A DNA stretch of 64,000 bases from Mariannaea sp. PMI_226 (Eukaryota; Ascomycota; Sordariomycetes; Hypocreales; Nectriaceae). The notes beneath the pieces are model-generated. The model worked only from the letters and a program-made list of their open reading frames with translations, was not told the origin of the DNA and did no database searches. Shown in pieces: positions 11,779-21,946 of this stretch (the first letter of the stretch is position 1; every line of letters starts with the position of its first letter). The DNA is taken from NCBI GenBank assembly GCA_024336345.1, contig JANFOG010000005.1, forward strand, positions 1,984,001-2,048,000. The letters run 5' to 3'. The position numbers and the translations under genes were made by a program.

Positions 11779-14228
11779 AACGAATTTGCAGGAAGCAAAG
11801 GAGGGCAGGGTGGTGAGGGTTGGGAGGTTGAAAGTCGGAGGAGGGGGGGAAGAGCTATTTCACATCGGCGGAACCCCAAATACTCTGGTGACCAATTGCT
11901 GTTTTTATGGAAGGACAATAGGATTGTGGAAGAAAGACAGAGTCGAAGGGGGGTTAGAGAAAGCAGAATAAGAAAAAAGTGCGAGGAAGAGAATAACAAT
12001 ATTAAAGGCAGACAAATAAAGGGTAAGGGTGCCAATAACAAATTGGGCAGGAAAACCACAGACAATGAGTGCAAGCTAAATGGTCCCAAGGGAGGAAGAC
12101 GAAACGGGGACTAGATGCTCATAAGGACAAGACCAGGAACGAATAGAACAAGCGAAAAGCGGCGACGACGAGAGGGCGGCGGCGGGAAGACGAGTGAGCT
12201 GCAGGAGTTAGTGCCAAAGACTACTGGCAATGGTCAGACTTTGAATCAAAGCTGGGCAAAGGAGAACTTGAAGGTAATGTGTTGTTGAGCGAAGGGATTG
12301 GATATGAGGAGGGATGGAGGGGCCCTGTCACAATGATGAGATGTAAGGCCCAGGATCTGCGTGTGGTTGGGCCGCCGAAAACGGTTTAGACTCAGCTTGA
12401 CGCAGACCTGGGTAGTGGGCCGTAACGGGAGGCTGGGGCTGAAAACGGGGAGGCTGGTGGACTGTAGTCAACCCTGCACCAGCGGCCCAGGGGCTGAATC
12501 GAACTGCCATCCACTGAGTACAGGGAGATCACCCCACTGTACGGAGCAAATGCTGGCGGGGTGCTCCACTGCACACTTAGTCCCAGGGGCGATGCCAGGG
12601 CTTGAGGCATCGCGTGGACTAAAGATGGGCCTTTGGTGGTCGTCAATATTGAGGTGGCCAGTCGCCAGCGTCATTGCTAGAGGATTGCTGACTGCGATTT
12701 GAAAAGATGTAAATTGGCTATGAAATGAAAGGTGTGATGAATGGTGGCCTCAGCACCTGTACGAGGTCCGAGGTATGAAGCATGCTGGTGGTATTCGAAC
12801 TACTGCTAATGTACCGCATACAATCCGAACTCCCCCAATTCAGGCATACCCTGAATTTCAAGTCGCCAGGAAGGACGCGGCACATCCATGGGCACACCAC
12901 CTCTTCTTTAAACACGCAGGGCATCTCGCATGCTTGATTTGTTCAACCGAAGCACGGCACTTGGCCAAGACCTTGGTTTTTTTGTTTCGGGAGCTTATCC
13001 GGTAAGGGCATCGAACGTGCGAAAGATCCGGTGCCAATCGCCCTAAACCTTGAGACGGGTTGCACAGCCCCTTATGCATTCGCAACCCAAGTGCGCGTCT
13101 GGGGCGGAGAACCAGACGCTTGACAATGTTTAGCCCAGGTTGTTCATCTCTATATATCTACGTAGTTGCCTACAATTGCTGATTTCTCGTGTCATAATTG
13201 GTTATATTCATACGCACATTGCGATTCTTATGTCCCACAGCCACAAAGAACGCGAAGAGGGAACGGTTCTAAACATGTTCCACGGGGCTTCTAGTTGCCA
13301 AGACATGAGGTGACGACACCCACCAGGAGGGCCCAGTTTCTCGGATTCGTGAGTGTTGAGAAGTACATATATGAAGTTAAGGTGTAAAGTGCCTGCTGTG
13401 CATTGCCCCGTTCTCCTCCTCAAAGGGGACAGGAGGCACATTCGTTTTCTTCTTCAGCGCTAGGAGTTTTTTCTTCTGGCTTGATTTGGTTCATTTACCC
13501 TCCTTCATTGACCAGGCAGGTCGCGTGCCATGTCACGAAATCGATGCGAAAGAGACCAAGGGGAATAAAAAGCAAGGCTATCAGAGCTAGCCCTGACGCG
13601 TAGCCGAGAAGACCCCCATCAAGCTGTAACCTACGAGGCGCAGAACTGGGATCTCGATTTTGTGGAGAGGGTGGATGGGAGAAAATCTGCGACTATCCTT
13701 TCTGCGCCACCACTACGCACAGAGCCCCAGGGACCGGGATTCCACCTAGGGCTGGGACACTCAAGCTTTCTGATTTCAAGGGTTGCCGTAACCAAGGTGA
13801 TAGGGTGAGACAATGGAGTAATCTGTACGTAGTACGTCGTACTCACGCTCCCTTTGCAAATCAGTGATCCACAAGTTTCCGATATCTACGAGTTGAGAAG
13901 TCTCATATGTTCGTTGAGGGGGATCAAACCCGCATTCCCCAGAAAGAAACCCTATAGAACGTTGATCGAGGTACAGTTGTTTGTCTCATATCCACGGCAC
14001 GTGTTTATGTGTCTCAGTGACTCCGTACATACGCAAAACTTACTCCCTGACGTTTCGAGATAAGGAGAGGGGAGTGGAAAGTCGGTATCATCCGGGATAG
14101 CCTATATTGAATAATGACGAAGAGTTCGCTCTCCTGACCAGCGTAACCTGTATTATCTCCTTATATTTCACTCCAATGAACTCCAGTCTCGTAACGATAT
14201 ATATGTATTTCAAAAACTTTTCAGCTCG
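11779..14228. other. intergenic region upstream of the C2-domain gene
   Basis: About 2.45 kb without a supported gene. The part next to 11779 is purine-rich on the plus strand (pyrimidine-rich in the sense of the minus-strand gene, 11780-12110) and looks like a long leader/promoter. The remaining sequence has only short open frames. A CTCCGTAC motif lies at about 14021. The last 100 bp should be the 3' UTR of the fRMsr gene. Confidence 0.55.
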
Positions 14229-15042
14229 CTACCAATCACAACTCTTGGAAAGCAGGTCCGCGAGGGCCTCCAAGTTCTTCTTGTCAACATCATCGAACCC
14301 ATTCAACACCGCACAGTCAATATCAATGATAGCTACCACCTTGTTCTCCCCGTCTTGGTTAGCCACAATCGGCACGACAATTTCGCTCTTGCTGTCTCCA
14401 TCGCACGCGATGTGACCCGGGAAGGTTTCGACGTCCTTGACCAGCTGGGTTGTCGCCGTCTGTGCTGCTGTCCCGCACACTCCTCGCCCAAATTGGATGG
14501 TCTGGCAAGCCACCTTTCCTTGGAACGGTCCTAGAATGAGCTGAGGATCCTGAGATGACTTATCAAGCACGTAAAATCCTGTTGTATAGTCAGATTGCCG
14601 TACTTATCATAGTAGTCCTCGAAGACTGTAGTCTGTTGCTCACCTGCCCAATTCACCTCCTTACTTGGAGCATCCAGAGACTTGTAGGCATGCCACAATA
14701 AGGCCGCAGCATTGGAAAGATTACTAGATATTTTTCAGTCAGACACAAACTTGTTATCAGTTATGAAATCCAATGTGCTGGAGCTTCTACTCACCAAACC
14801 TGTAAGAAAAGAACCTATATGTAAGCAGGATATCCGGAAGATAAAAAGGGGTGGGTAAAGATCAAACCCAGTTGCGTTGGCCGAAAAAGAGGCCCTCTGC
14901 CTGCATCAAGACCTGCTCATAAGCATCCTCCTTGGTAACGCCGTCGGCGAAGTTGGAGGCATCCGCATGAACCTATTTCACTGTGAGCGTCGTGTTCGGA
15001 CATAGACTGGTAGCGCAGATACGCTCTGATGTGACTTACCAT
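14229..15042 (-). CDS. free methionine-(R)-sulfoxide reductase (GAF domain, fRMsr)
   Basis: Five coding exons: 15040-15042 (the ATG alone), 14868-14972, 14795-14799 (5 nt), 14644-14723 and 14229-14578. All four introns are GT-AG and the joined frame is 543 nt, giving 180 aa, the usual length. The enzyme reduces free Met-R-sulfoxide with thioredoxin as donor. The GAF fold is seen from AEGLFFGQRNWVCNLSN through NWAGFYVLD to VAIIDIDC. Three cysteines of the type used in catalysis and resolution are present (GKVACQ, GRGVCGTAA, HIACDGDSKSEIVVPI), as in yeast fRMsr. The protein should be cytosolic. The 5-nt exon is required to give the conserved W-V-C-N-L-S-N; without it the frame hits a stop at once. 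Confidence 0.93.
14795..14799 (-). other. 5-nt micro-exon (GTTTG) of the fRMsr gene
   Basis: Read on the minus strand, a CTTACAG acceptor is followed by GTTTG and then a strong GTGAGT donor. Together with the flanking exons it encodes Val and the first two bases of Cys in the conserved N-W-V-C-N-L-S-N segment. Flanking introns are 68 nt (14800-14867) and 71 nt (14724-14794). Skipping the micro-exon joins Trp directly to a TAA stop. Confidence 0.85.
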
Positions 15043-16153
15043 GGTGGATAATTCTCTGGCTATTATACGCAATAACACGTATTATTATATTTTAAATTTT
15101 TGGTGTGCTGCTTATTGCTCGTCGCCGCACAACAAGGCTTCAAACATGTACTACTTTCGGTGTCGAATTTTTGAGGTTGAAAGGTGGTGAAGAGTTATCC
15201 ACCTTGTCATATCAATTGATACTGCTAGCTTGTCGAGATTTGTCCGCCCCCCACAGAATGGCGGCGGACATGCCATTTTAGTGGCATTGGTGTCACCAGT
15301 CAAGTGCTACAAGTCTCAACCCAGTATCAACTAATCTGTGATGCACAAGCACTTGGCTACATGCCTAAAAGTTCCAGCACATTTAAAAGTTCCGCCACAT
15401 CAATCCGTAGACAGTGTATATCGATTACCTGTAGTGATAGGCTACAATTCAGTGAAATCGAAAACAAAAATATTATTTTGAGTCAATATTCCTCTTGTTT
15501 TGTATCAGGCTCTTCATGCCAAATTCCCGTCACGATATTTGCCGCTGTGATAGATCCATCTAAGCCCTCCTAAAACAATTCGCGTCTTGACTCTAGCGAT
15601 CCCCGAGGCATCTCTCACAATGTCCTCGGAATTAAGTTGAGTATTGACATTGCGTTCAAGACAGTTCTAAAAGAGAGCTACAAGAAAGATAGAAAAGATA
15701 TCCTGGAAGTTCCTACAGGGGTTTGCGTCACGGCGGTCATCATGGGTCGATTTTCTACCTCCCAAGGTACAAAGTACTGCTGTGGGATTCAAAGATGTAA
15801 TTCCAGATCCATGACACATGCAAAATTCTCAGTTCATGTTACAGACTGAGGATCCTCTTAAATCTTTGTTGTCTAATTAATAGTTAATTGAGCAATGTGA
15901 TCAAAAGAAGCAATCGATACATCCATCCATTCATCTCAGCAAGGTACACAGGTGTATTCCAGCTACCAGTTTTTAGGGCTAGGCGTCAGGTATTTCTCCG
16001 TTCCGCCCGGTGCTGCCGAAGCTACCAAGCACCCGGAAGCCACTAATGAAGTACGGATATGGATACCGTGCTGGCCTCGATTTTGGCCATTTCGGCCGGT
16101 CCCGAAAACTCGCCTCAAGCTCCGTCATCACCTCTACCTCAAGCACCGATGCC
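15043..16153. other. divergent intergenic region between fRMsr and the LETM1-domain gene
   Basis: About 1.1 kb shared upstream of two divergent genes. It is AT-rich near 15060-15110. No gene is supported; open frames at 15304-15573 and 15637-15849 on the plus strand have no recognisable motif. The sequence just before 16154 is an open extension of the LETM1 frame (from 16010) that does not look like protein. Confidence 0.5.
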
Positions 16154-17276
16154 ATGAGCTGCCGAACGCCATGGCGATACTGCGCGTACGCCTCGCGCCA
16201 ACAGGTTACTGGGATTAGCAATTGGCCCCCCAGCCTTCGAGTAGCCGTCTCGCACACCTCGACCTCCTCATCCGTCGCCAAGTTGTTGCAATCGCGTTGC
16301 ATTCACAATGACGGCCCCAAGACGGCCAATCCTCTCATTAACCCCCCTTCCGTGAGCCGACCACCGCCCCTCACACTACCACGCCGAAGAGACTTCGAAT
16401 CGGCCCCGAAATACTACTTTGAGCTGGGAAAGGGCTACCTGAGATTCTATAAGGACGGCTTCAAGAACGTATTGGCGAGCAATCGCCTGCTTCGCGAGAA
16501 GCTCAACCGAACCCCAGCAGACGACCGGCCGTCCATTCTTCGACCTTACTATGTCCCGCGAACCTTTTCTCGAGCCGATTGGGTGTTGCTTTGGCGAGTA
16601 CGCCATGACATGATTCGATTGCCATTCTTCGGTCTCATGCTCATCGTCATTGGGGAATTTACGGTGCTGGTCGTCGCCTACGTGGATCATCTTGTGCCAT
16701 ATACGTGCAGAATACCGACTCAGATCTTCTCGGCTCTTGAGAAAGGCGAGCAACGCCGCAAAGCTGCTTTTGACGAACTGGAAGCCAAGTACCCTCATGG
16801 CGTCCTCAGTCCTCGCGTCACTCAGCCTGTCGCTCGATCCCATGTCCTCAGGAGCTTACATATCAGCGGAAGCATGTGGGACAAGCTCGGCTTCACGCCG
16901 CCAGGGATGTGGGAAGCCAAAGGTAAGTATCGCATGGCATACCTTGAGGGCGATGACAAGAACATTGTGGAGGATGGTGGTCCCACCGGCCTCGAGTACG
17001 ACGAATTGCGAATTGCGTGCGCAGAGCGTGGTATTGATACCTTGGGCAAAAGCGAGACGGAATTGAGAGGGTGGCTGGGTGACTGGTTGCGGTTGACGGC
17101 AGCAGAGGACATCACCGAGAGAAGGCGACGAATGACGGTGCTGTTTCTTACTAGGTATGTGACGGCTCTACAGCTCTACACAAAAGAAAGGAGAACGATA
17201 CAGTACTAACTCGCATCCCAGACCCGAGAACTGGCCCCAGCATCGGGACTTCGCTGTGCCTGAGTGGCATTTGTAA
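16154..17276 (+). CDS. LETM1-domain mitochondrial inner-membrane protein
   Basis: Two exons, 16154-17154 and 17222-17276, with a 67-nt intron (GTATGT...CCCAG) and stop TAA; 351 aa. Proteins of the LETM1 class sit in the mitochondrial inner membrane and affect K+/H+ exchange, ribosome binding and organelle shape. The N terminus is Arg/Ser/Ala-rich without acidic residues (SCRTPWRYCAYASRQQ), fitting a mitochondrial presequence. A single membrane segment follows at LPFFGLMLIVIGEFTVLVVAYV, then the soluble LETM1 ribosome-binding-like region to the conserved end. At 351 aa it is shorter than Mdm38/LETM1, so it is a LETM1-like paralogue. The frame is open back to 16010, but the extra 48 residues are atypical, so the ATG at 16154 was chosen because it begins the presequence-like segment. 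Confidence 0.85.
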
Positions 17277-18199
17277 TGTAATGGGAAGTTCGGACACTGA
17301 CGCTCAAGATAGACGTGATACGCAGGATCAAAAAGAATAATGATGAATGGCGCCCAACAAATAATGGCTTGGTTCGCTCACTCATCTCCGGTGGCATATA
17401 GACATCCAGCTCTAAAACAAAATAAGAAAATCTTTCACCAAGTCTCTTGATGCTTCTCTCCGTGCGTCATCGCAATAAGTCGTCTGATTCTCTACCGCAG
17501 CTGCTAGTTCACGTACCACCATGTCGGGCGCTGTGGCTTTGAATGATCGACGTTATCGGTGAAACATACCGGATAAAGTTGTCTACCCATGATTGTCGGC
17601 ACGGGCATAGTCAAAGGTGAGTGCCAAAATGTGCTCAATGTATTAGCCTTCGCACGTGGTCATTACCTATCCGGACAACGTCGAGGTCCGACTAACACGA
17701 CGCCAAGGTGGGTTACATTCATCGACAGTGCTCTTAGCCAGATTAGCCATGTACCTACCAAGACCAGTGTGATAAGTCAGAAGCCGCAAAATGCTACACA
17801 ACCAAGGACGAGGCCGCGCAGTAGCAGGAGCGTTTATTACCCGTTTTTCCAACAGTTCCCCAGATCTCAAATTGGGTCCCTCGTTTTTTGGTCGATTGTG
17901 GGGAACAGGAGAGCTGGCGCACATGATGTCAACGTTCATCGCCGAGGCTTGCATCACATGCAATGACCCCAGCAACTCTCCCCCAAAACTCCCCAAGCCT
18001 TTGCTGGCCCCTCCCCCTTCTCGGGAAATTCTACCCACGACTCTCATTTAAATACAACTAATTCCCCCACAAAGCTTCACTTTCCTATCAAGTTAACTTG
18101 TACGCTTTCTTTCTCGCCACAGAAAACCCCTCGTGCTCGTATCCTGTCTCTTTCTGCCTTCGTCCCTTTTGTTGCAGACCCTGAATCCTCATCGCAGCC
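17277..18199. other. intergenic region and leader of the SCP2 gene
   Basis: About 0.9 kb with no supported gene. The part after 18020 is pyrimidine-rich, as expected for the leader of the SCP2-type gene. A short ATG frame of 13 codons begins at about 17521. Confidence 0.5.
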
Positions 18200-18782
18200 A
18201 TGTCGCTCAAGAACGGTTCGTATATGCCCATCAAAGTCGGCGCATATGGAAGCCGCGCACATCAAGCGCAAAAACAAGTACTGATTTTATGGTACAGATA
18301 ACTTTCCTTCTTCCGCCGCCTTCGACGCCATCCAGGCTGCAATCAACGCCAGTGATGCCGATCGCAAGGATGCCATCAAGAAGGGCAAGGGTGTCTTCGC
18401 CTTCACCCTCAAGAACAAGGCTGGTGAGACTGATAGCTGGCACATCGACCTGAAGGATACCGGCAAGGTTGGAAAGGGTCTCGGCCAGAAGCCCAATGGT
18501 ATGTTGACAATCCGTATCATCCGGCAGCACCATTTTCCCCCCTGATGCTCTGGTGCTCGTTACCGCTAGTAATACTAGCCACTTTGGGGATCAAGGTCGA
18601 CTAACTCACTCGACCTAGTTACGATGACTCTCTCCGATGAGGACTTTTCCAGCCTGGTTGCAGGCAAGGCGAACGCTCAGCGCCTCTTCATGTCCGGTAA
18701 ATTGAAGGTCTCCGGCGATGTCATGAAAGCGACGAAGTTGGACCCTATCTTGAAGAAGGCCCAGACCAAGGCCAAGCTGTGA
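18200..18782 (+). CDS. SCP2-type sterol carrier / lipid-transfer protein with PTS1 (AKL)
   Basis: Three exons: 18200-18215, 18298-18498 and 18619-18782, with introns 18216-18297 and 18499-18618; 126 aa. The whole protein is one SCP2 fold, a small lipid-binding domain that binds fatty acyl-CoA and sterols. Conserved positions include KGVFAFTLKNKAG, SWHIDLKD and the C-terminal FMSGKLKVSGDVMKATKLDPI. It ends in AKL, a canonical type-1 peroxisomal targeting signal, so it should be a peroxisomal matrix protein, like the stand-alone SCP2 of Yarrowia and other fungi. The start is the only ATG in frame before the short first exon. The donor of exon 1 (GTTCGT) is weak. Confidence 0.93.
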
Positions 18783-19023
18783 TGAAAAGCAAAACTGCGG
18801 GTCGTGTTGGGCTTATATGAATATCATATCGGTTTTTTTTTTATCGCATGTCATCATTGCCTTATCCTGGCAAATACGCGCACATAGATGTATACTAGTG
18901 TGTCAGTCCAAGTCAAGACTGTTCATGGTCCCAATTCTTTTAATCTATTTTCTTTCAGGGTTTCCTGCACATGAATCATTCTCATTCATTCCGCTCATAT
19001 CATATTCTCATTCAGTGTCCTAA

Positions 19024-20377
19024 TCAGAAACGACTCGACAGTTTCTTAGCAGCCGCCTTCGCCTCCTCGTGTAACTCGCGAACAATTTCAGCAGCAGGTT
19101 GAGCCTTGTTTACAAGGCCCACGCCGGTTCCTCTACATGCAGTGATTAATACGATTGACTCCTGGACTAAAACGAAACAGAAACAATAAACTTACGCCCA
19201 GGTCATGGTAAAGTTGGTTGCTTCCTCCTTGGTATACTTTGTATCCAGCTTCTCCAAGCACTCCTCGAGCGATGCGCCAGCGATGAAGTCCTCATGGATG
19301 GGGCTAATAACAGCGCGGCCGTCATAGGGAGGATGCCACAGTTTGCTTCGGTTAATGTCATCGTTAAAGGGCGACCTGAATATTTTTAGCTAAGAGCAAG
19401 GAAATACGTTCTTTGGGTTTTGAAGTACTTCAGCGTCGAGCTTGCGCCATCGACGGCCTTGAGAATGGTGTCTTTGCGCTTCTGGGGGTAGTTTGACTCA
19501 GTCGCAACGGTGAACTTTTACCAGTTAGCCACAGCACACAAGTGTCAGAATCACACGTAAGATCCAGTAGTTACCCTAGTTCCAAGAACAACAGCCTCAG
19601 CACCTGTGAAAATTTGTTAGCGTTCATCCTCGGTCACACGTAAGCTGGATAACTGACCCAGTGCCAATGCTGCTACAACACCTCTGCCTTCGCTGATGCC
19701 TCCAGCAGCCACTAGGCCAATATCATGGTTTGGATACTCATTCTCCAACAGATTCCGGATCTCTGGAACTAATGTGACAATACCTGCTCCTCGGCGGAAC
19801 TGGTGGCCGCCGCCATCGATGCCCTGTGCTACAAGCACATCTGCGCCATCTTTGATCGCCTCTCTGGCCGTTGCAAGATTGCCCACTTGGACAAACACCA
19901 CAGGAGCTGGGTCAAGAGCCTTGACTGCCTTGATCATAGCAGTGTGCAGGTTTAGCTCGGGGTTTTGAGAAAAGAGCCACACGGCCGCGGGATTGTGCTT
20001 CGCCAGAATGGGAAGAGCAGTCTTGTTGAACTCGGACATTGATTCATGGCCAGTAAGAAAAGCCGTTCCGATAGGGATTGGCTTGTTCGCTGGGAGGTCG
20101 CTGAACTCAGCTCGAGCTTGAGTGAAGGCAGTATCTAAGGCGTCCAGCTCGGGAGATCCAGCACTGATGTTTACATTTGCTCCCAGAAAACCTAGCTAAA
20201 ACATCAGTTCTCATGTTTCATAGATATATTATAAGCTGAAGACAAGGAAATACCGAAACCCCCAGCTTTGGTCACCTCCATAGCAAGACGTGGAGAAGAG
20301 ACACCGGCCATTGGCGCACTAATAATGAGGGGAGCCTTGGCCCACGGAATGAGGCCGGCAAGTTTGGTGGAAGGCAT
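19024..20377 (-). CDS. nitronate monooxygenase (2-nitropropane dioxygenase family, FMN)
   Basis: Six exons: 20254-20377, 19658-20191, 19575-19603, 19429-19514, 19196-19375 and 19024-19132, all with GT-AG introns of 53-63 nt; 353 aa. The enzyme oxidises alkyl nitronates (for example propionate 3-nitronate) with FMN and O2. The TIM-barrel signatures are present: N-terminal PLIISAPMAGVSSPRLA, GGFGFLGANVN across the first junction, GIDGGGHQFRRGAG, the phosphate-binding VAAGGISEGRG, and AVVLGTRF built from the 29-nt third exon. No targeting signal is evident at the C terminus (SSRF), so it is probably cytosolic. The start is the ATG giving the conserved N terminus; the frame is open further upstream but unlike the family. 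Confidence 0.92.
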
Positions 20378-20784
20378 TGTAAAGGTGGTTTTGGCAGGCA
20401 AAAAAGATCCGTGGTGAAGGCAATACAGTAGATAATATCGCCGGCCGATTTTTTCCAAGAATAAAATCAATGAGGATGAAATTTACGTCGTAGGTACGAC
20501 TTGTATATGGGGGAACTTTAGTTGACCATCAACGGCTTCTGCTGACATCACGGGATAGTCCCGCTAGCATGATTTGTAAGACCAAAAAGACTTCTTTGGC
20601 AACTTACACCTCTTACTTAACCTTTCCCGGCCAAACTCCACACATTCACAGCGACAGACATAATACTTCCGAGGCTAGCTGGAATTTTTTTCTTCTCTTT
20701 ATTTTTTTTCTTCATCATTGTCTCGATTCATGTTTTGGTCATTTCCTTCATAATGCCTATTTTACTTAGGTATGGATATATAAC
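20378..20784. other. upstream region of the NMO gene and 3' region of the AKR gene
   Basis: 407 bp between two minus-strand genes; contains the NMO promoter and the probable 3' UTR of the AKR gene. Low-complexity T-rich patches lie at 20680-20710. Nothing else is seen. Confidence 0.5.
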
Positions 20785-21946
20785 TTAATATCGGGCAACA
20801 GCAACGGGAGGCTTGTTGTTGAGAACGTCGTCAATCTCCTTGAGAATCTCTGGTGTCAACTTGTCGACAATAGCAATAGCCGACACGTTCTCGTACACCT
20901 GCTCAGCGCTGCTGGCACCGGTGATGGCGCTGCTGACGTTCTTGTTGCTGAGGACCCAAGCGAGGGCAAGCTGGCTCTGCTTGACTCCGAGTTTCTCAGC
21001 AATAGGCTCCAGCTTGTTCACAGTCTCGATGACGCCATCCCACTTCTCCTTGCCAGTGGTCTTCCAGAAGCCGTTGACCCACTCAACTTCCTTCTGGGCG
21101 AACCGGGAGTCATCAGGAATACCGTTCTTGTACTTTCCAGAGAGAATACCCTGCTTCATGGGAGAGAAAACCGTCAAGCCCAGGCCAGTCTCGCGGTACA
21201 GGTTGGCGTACTCGGCCTCGACCTTGGTGCGGTCCAACATGTTGTAGGCTGGCTGCTCCATGAGAGGTCCGATGAGGCCGAGTCTGTCGGCAACACGCCA
21301 GGCCTGAGCGATCTCGTCGGCGTTCCACTCAGATGTGCCCCAGTAGAAGGCCTTGCCGGTGTCGATGATGTGATTGAATGCTCGCACAGTCTCCTCCATG
21401 GGAGTCTGACGATCAGGACGGTGAGCATAGATAAGATCGACGTAATCAAGGTTCAGGCGCTTGAGGGCGGCATTGGTGCCCTCAACCACGTGCTTTCGTG
21501 AGAGACCCTTGTTGTTGACGGGATTCTTGCCAAAGGCTTGGCCCCAGTAGATCTGCCCAAATAGTCAGTCAAGATGAACCCCGACTATATCTTGAAGGTG
21601 GCTTGTAGCTTGCCTTGGTAGAGATGACTAAGTCATTGCGGTTCCAGCCAAACTCCTTGATCGCCTCTCCCATAACAATCTCGGACTCGCCGCCGGCATA
21701 GGCTTCGGCACAGTCGAAGAAGTTGACACCGCAGTCGTAAGCAGCCTTCATACACTTGAAGGTGGCCTCTGTTGAATTCTCAGAATACGATGCAATGCAA
21801 AATTTCAATCAGTGAGAGAGTTTCTTACGCTTGTCCACATGACCGCCATAGGTCAACCATCCACCAAGGGAAATGGTAGATACTTGGAGACCTGATTGAC
21901 CAAGGAACCGATAGGTCATCTCGGGAACACCTTCAGGCTTAGACAT
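20785..21946 (-). CDS. aldo-keto reductase of the voltage-gated K+ channel beta-subunit type
   Basis: Three exons: 21829-21946, 21614-21768 and 20785-21552; 346 aa. Intron 1 (21769-21828) is GT-AG; intron 2 (21553-21613) starts with GCAAGC and is a GC-AG intron. The protein is an AKR of the Kv-beta/YghZ group (AKR6-like) that reduces aldehydes and ketones with NADPH. The catalytic tetrad is visible: Asp and Tyr in FFDCAEAY, Lys in LVISTK and His in IYAHRPD; the cofactor-binding region includes VFSPMKQGILSGKY and ITGASSAEQVYENV. The start gives MSKPEGVPEMTYRFLGQSGL, typical for fungal members. Neighbouring NMO lies in the same orientation about 400 bp away, but co-regulation is not shown. Confidence 0.93.
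21553..21613 (-). other. GC-AG intron in the Kv-beta-type AKR gene
   Basis: The exon ending ...ISTK must be joined to IYWGQAF to keep the AKR fold. The only junction compatible with the frame uses donor GCAAGC after AAG and acceptor GGGCAG. GC-AG introns are a small, known class in fungi and use the major spliceosome. Confidence 0.85.

Noticed and set aside
11634..12089. 151-codon minus-strand frame across the start of the C2-domain gene
   Set aside because: It is in another frame from the C2 domain, and its first half is the pyrimidine-rich leader.
16010..16153. 48-codon N-terminal extension of the LETM1-domain protein
   Set aside because: The residues are unlike a mitochondrial presequence, which begins cleanly at the ATG at 16154; the upstream part is probably leader that happens to be open.
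14229..21946. secondary-metabolite gene cluster
   Set aside because: No polyketide synthase, peptide synthetase, terpene cyclase or cluster regulator is present; the genes are housekeeping types.
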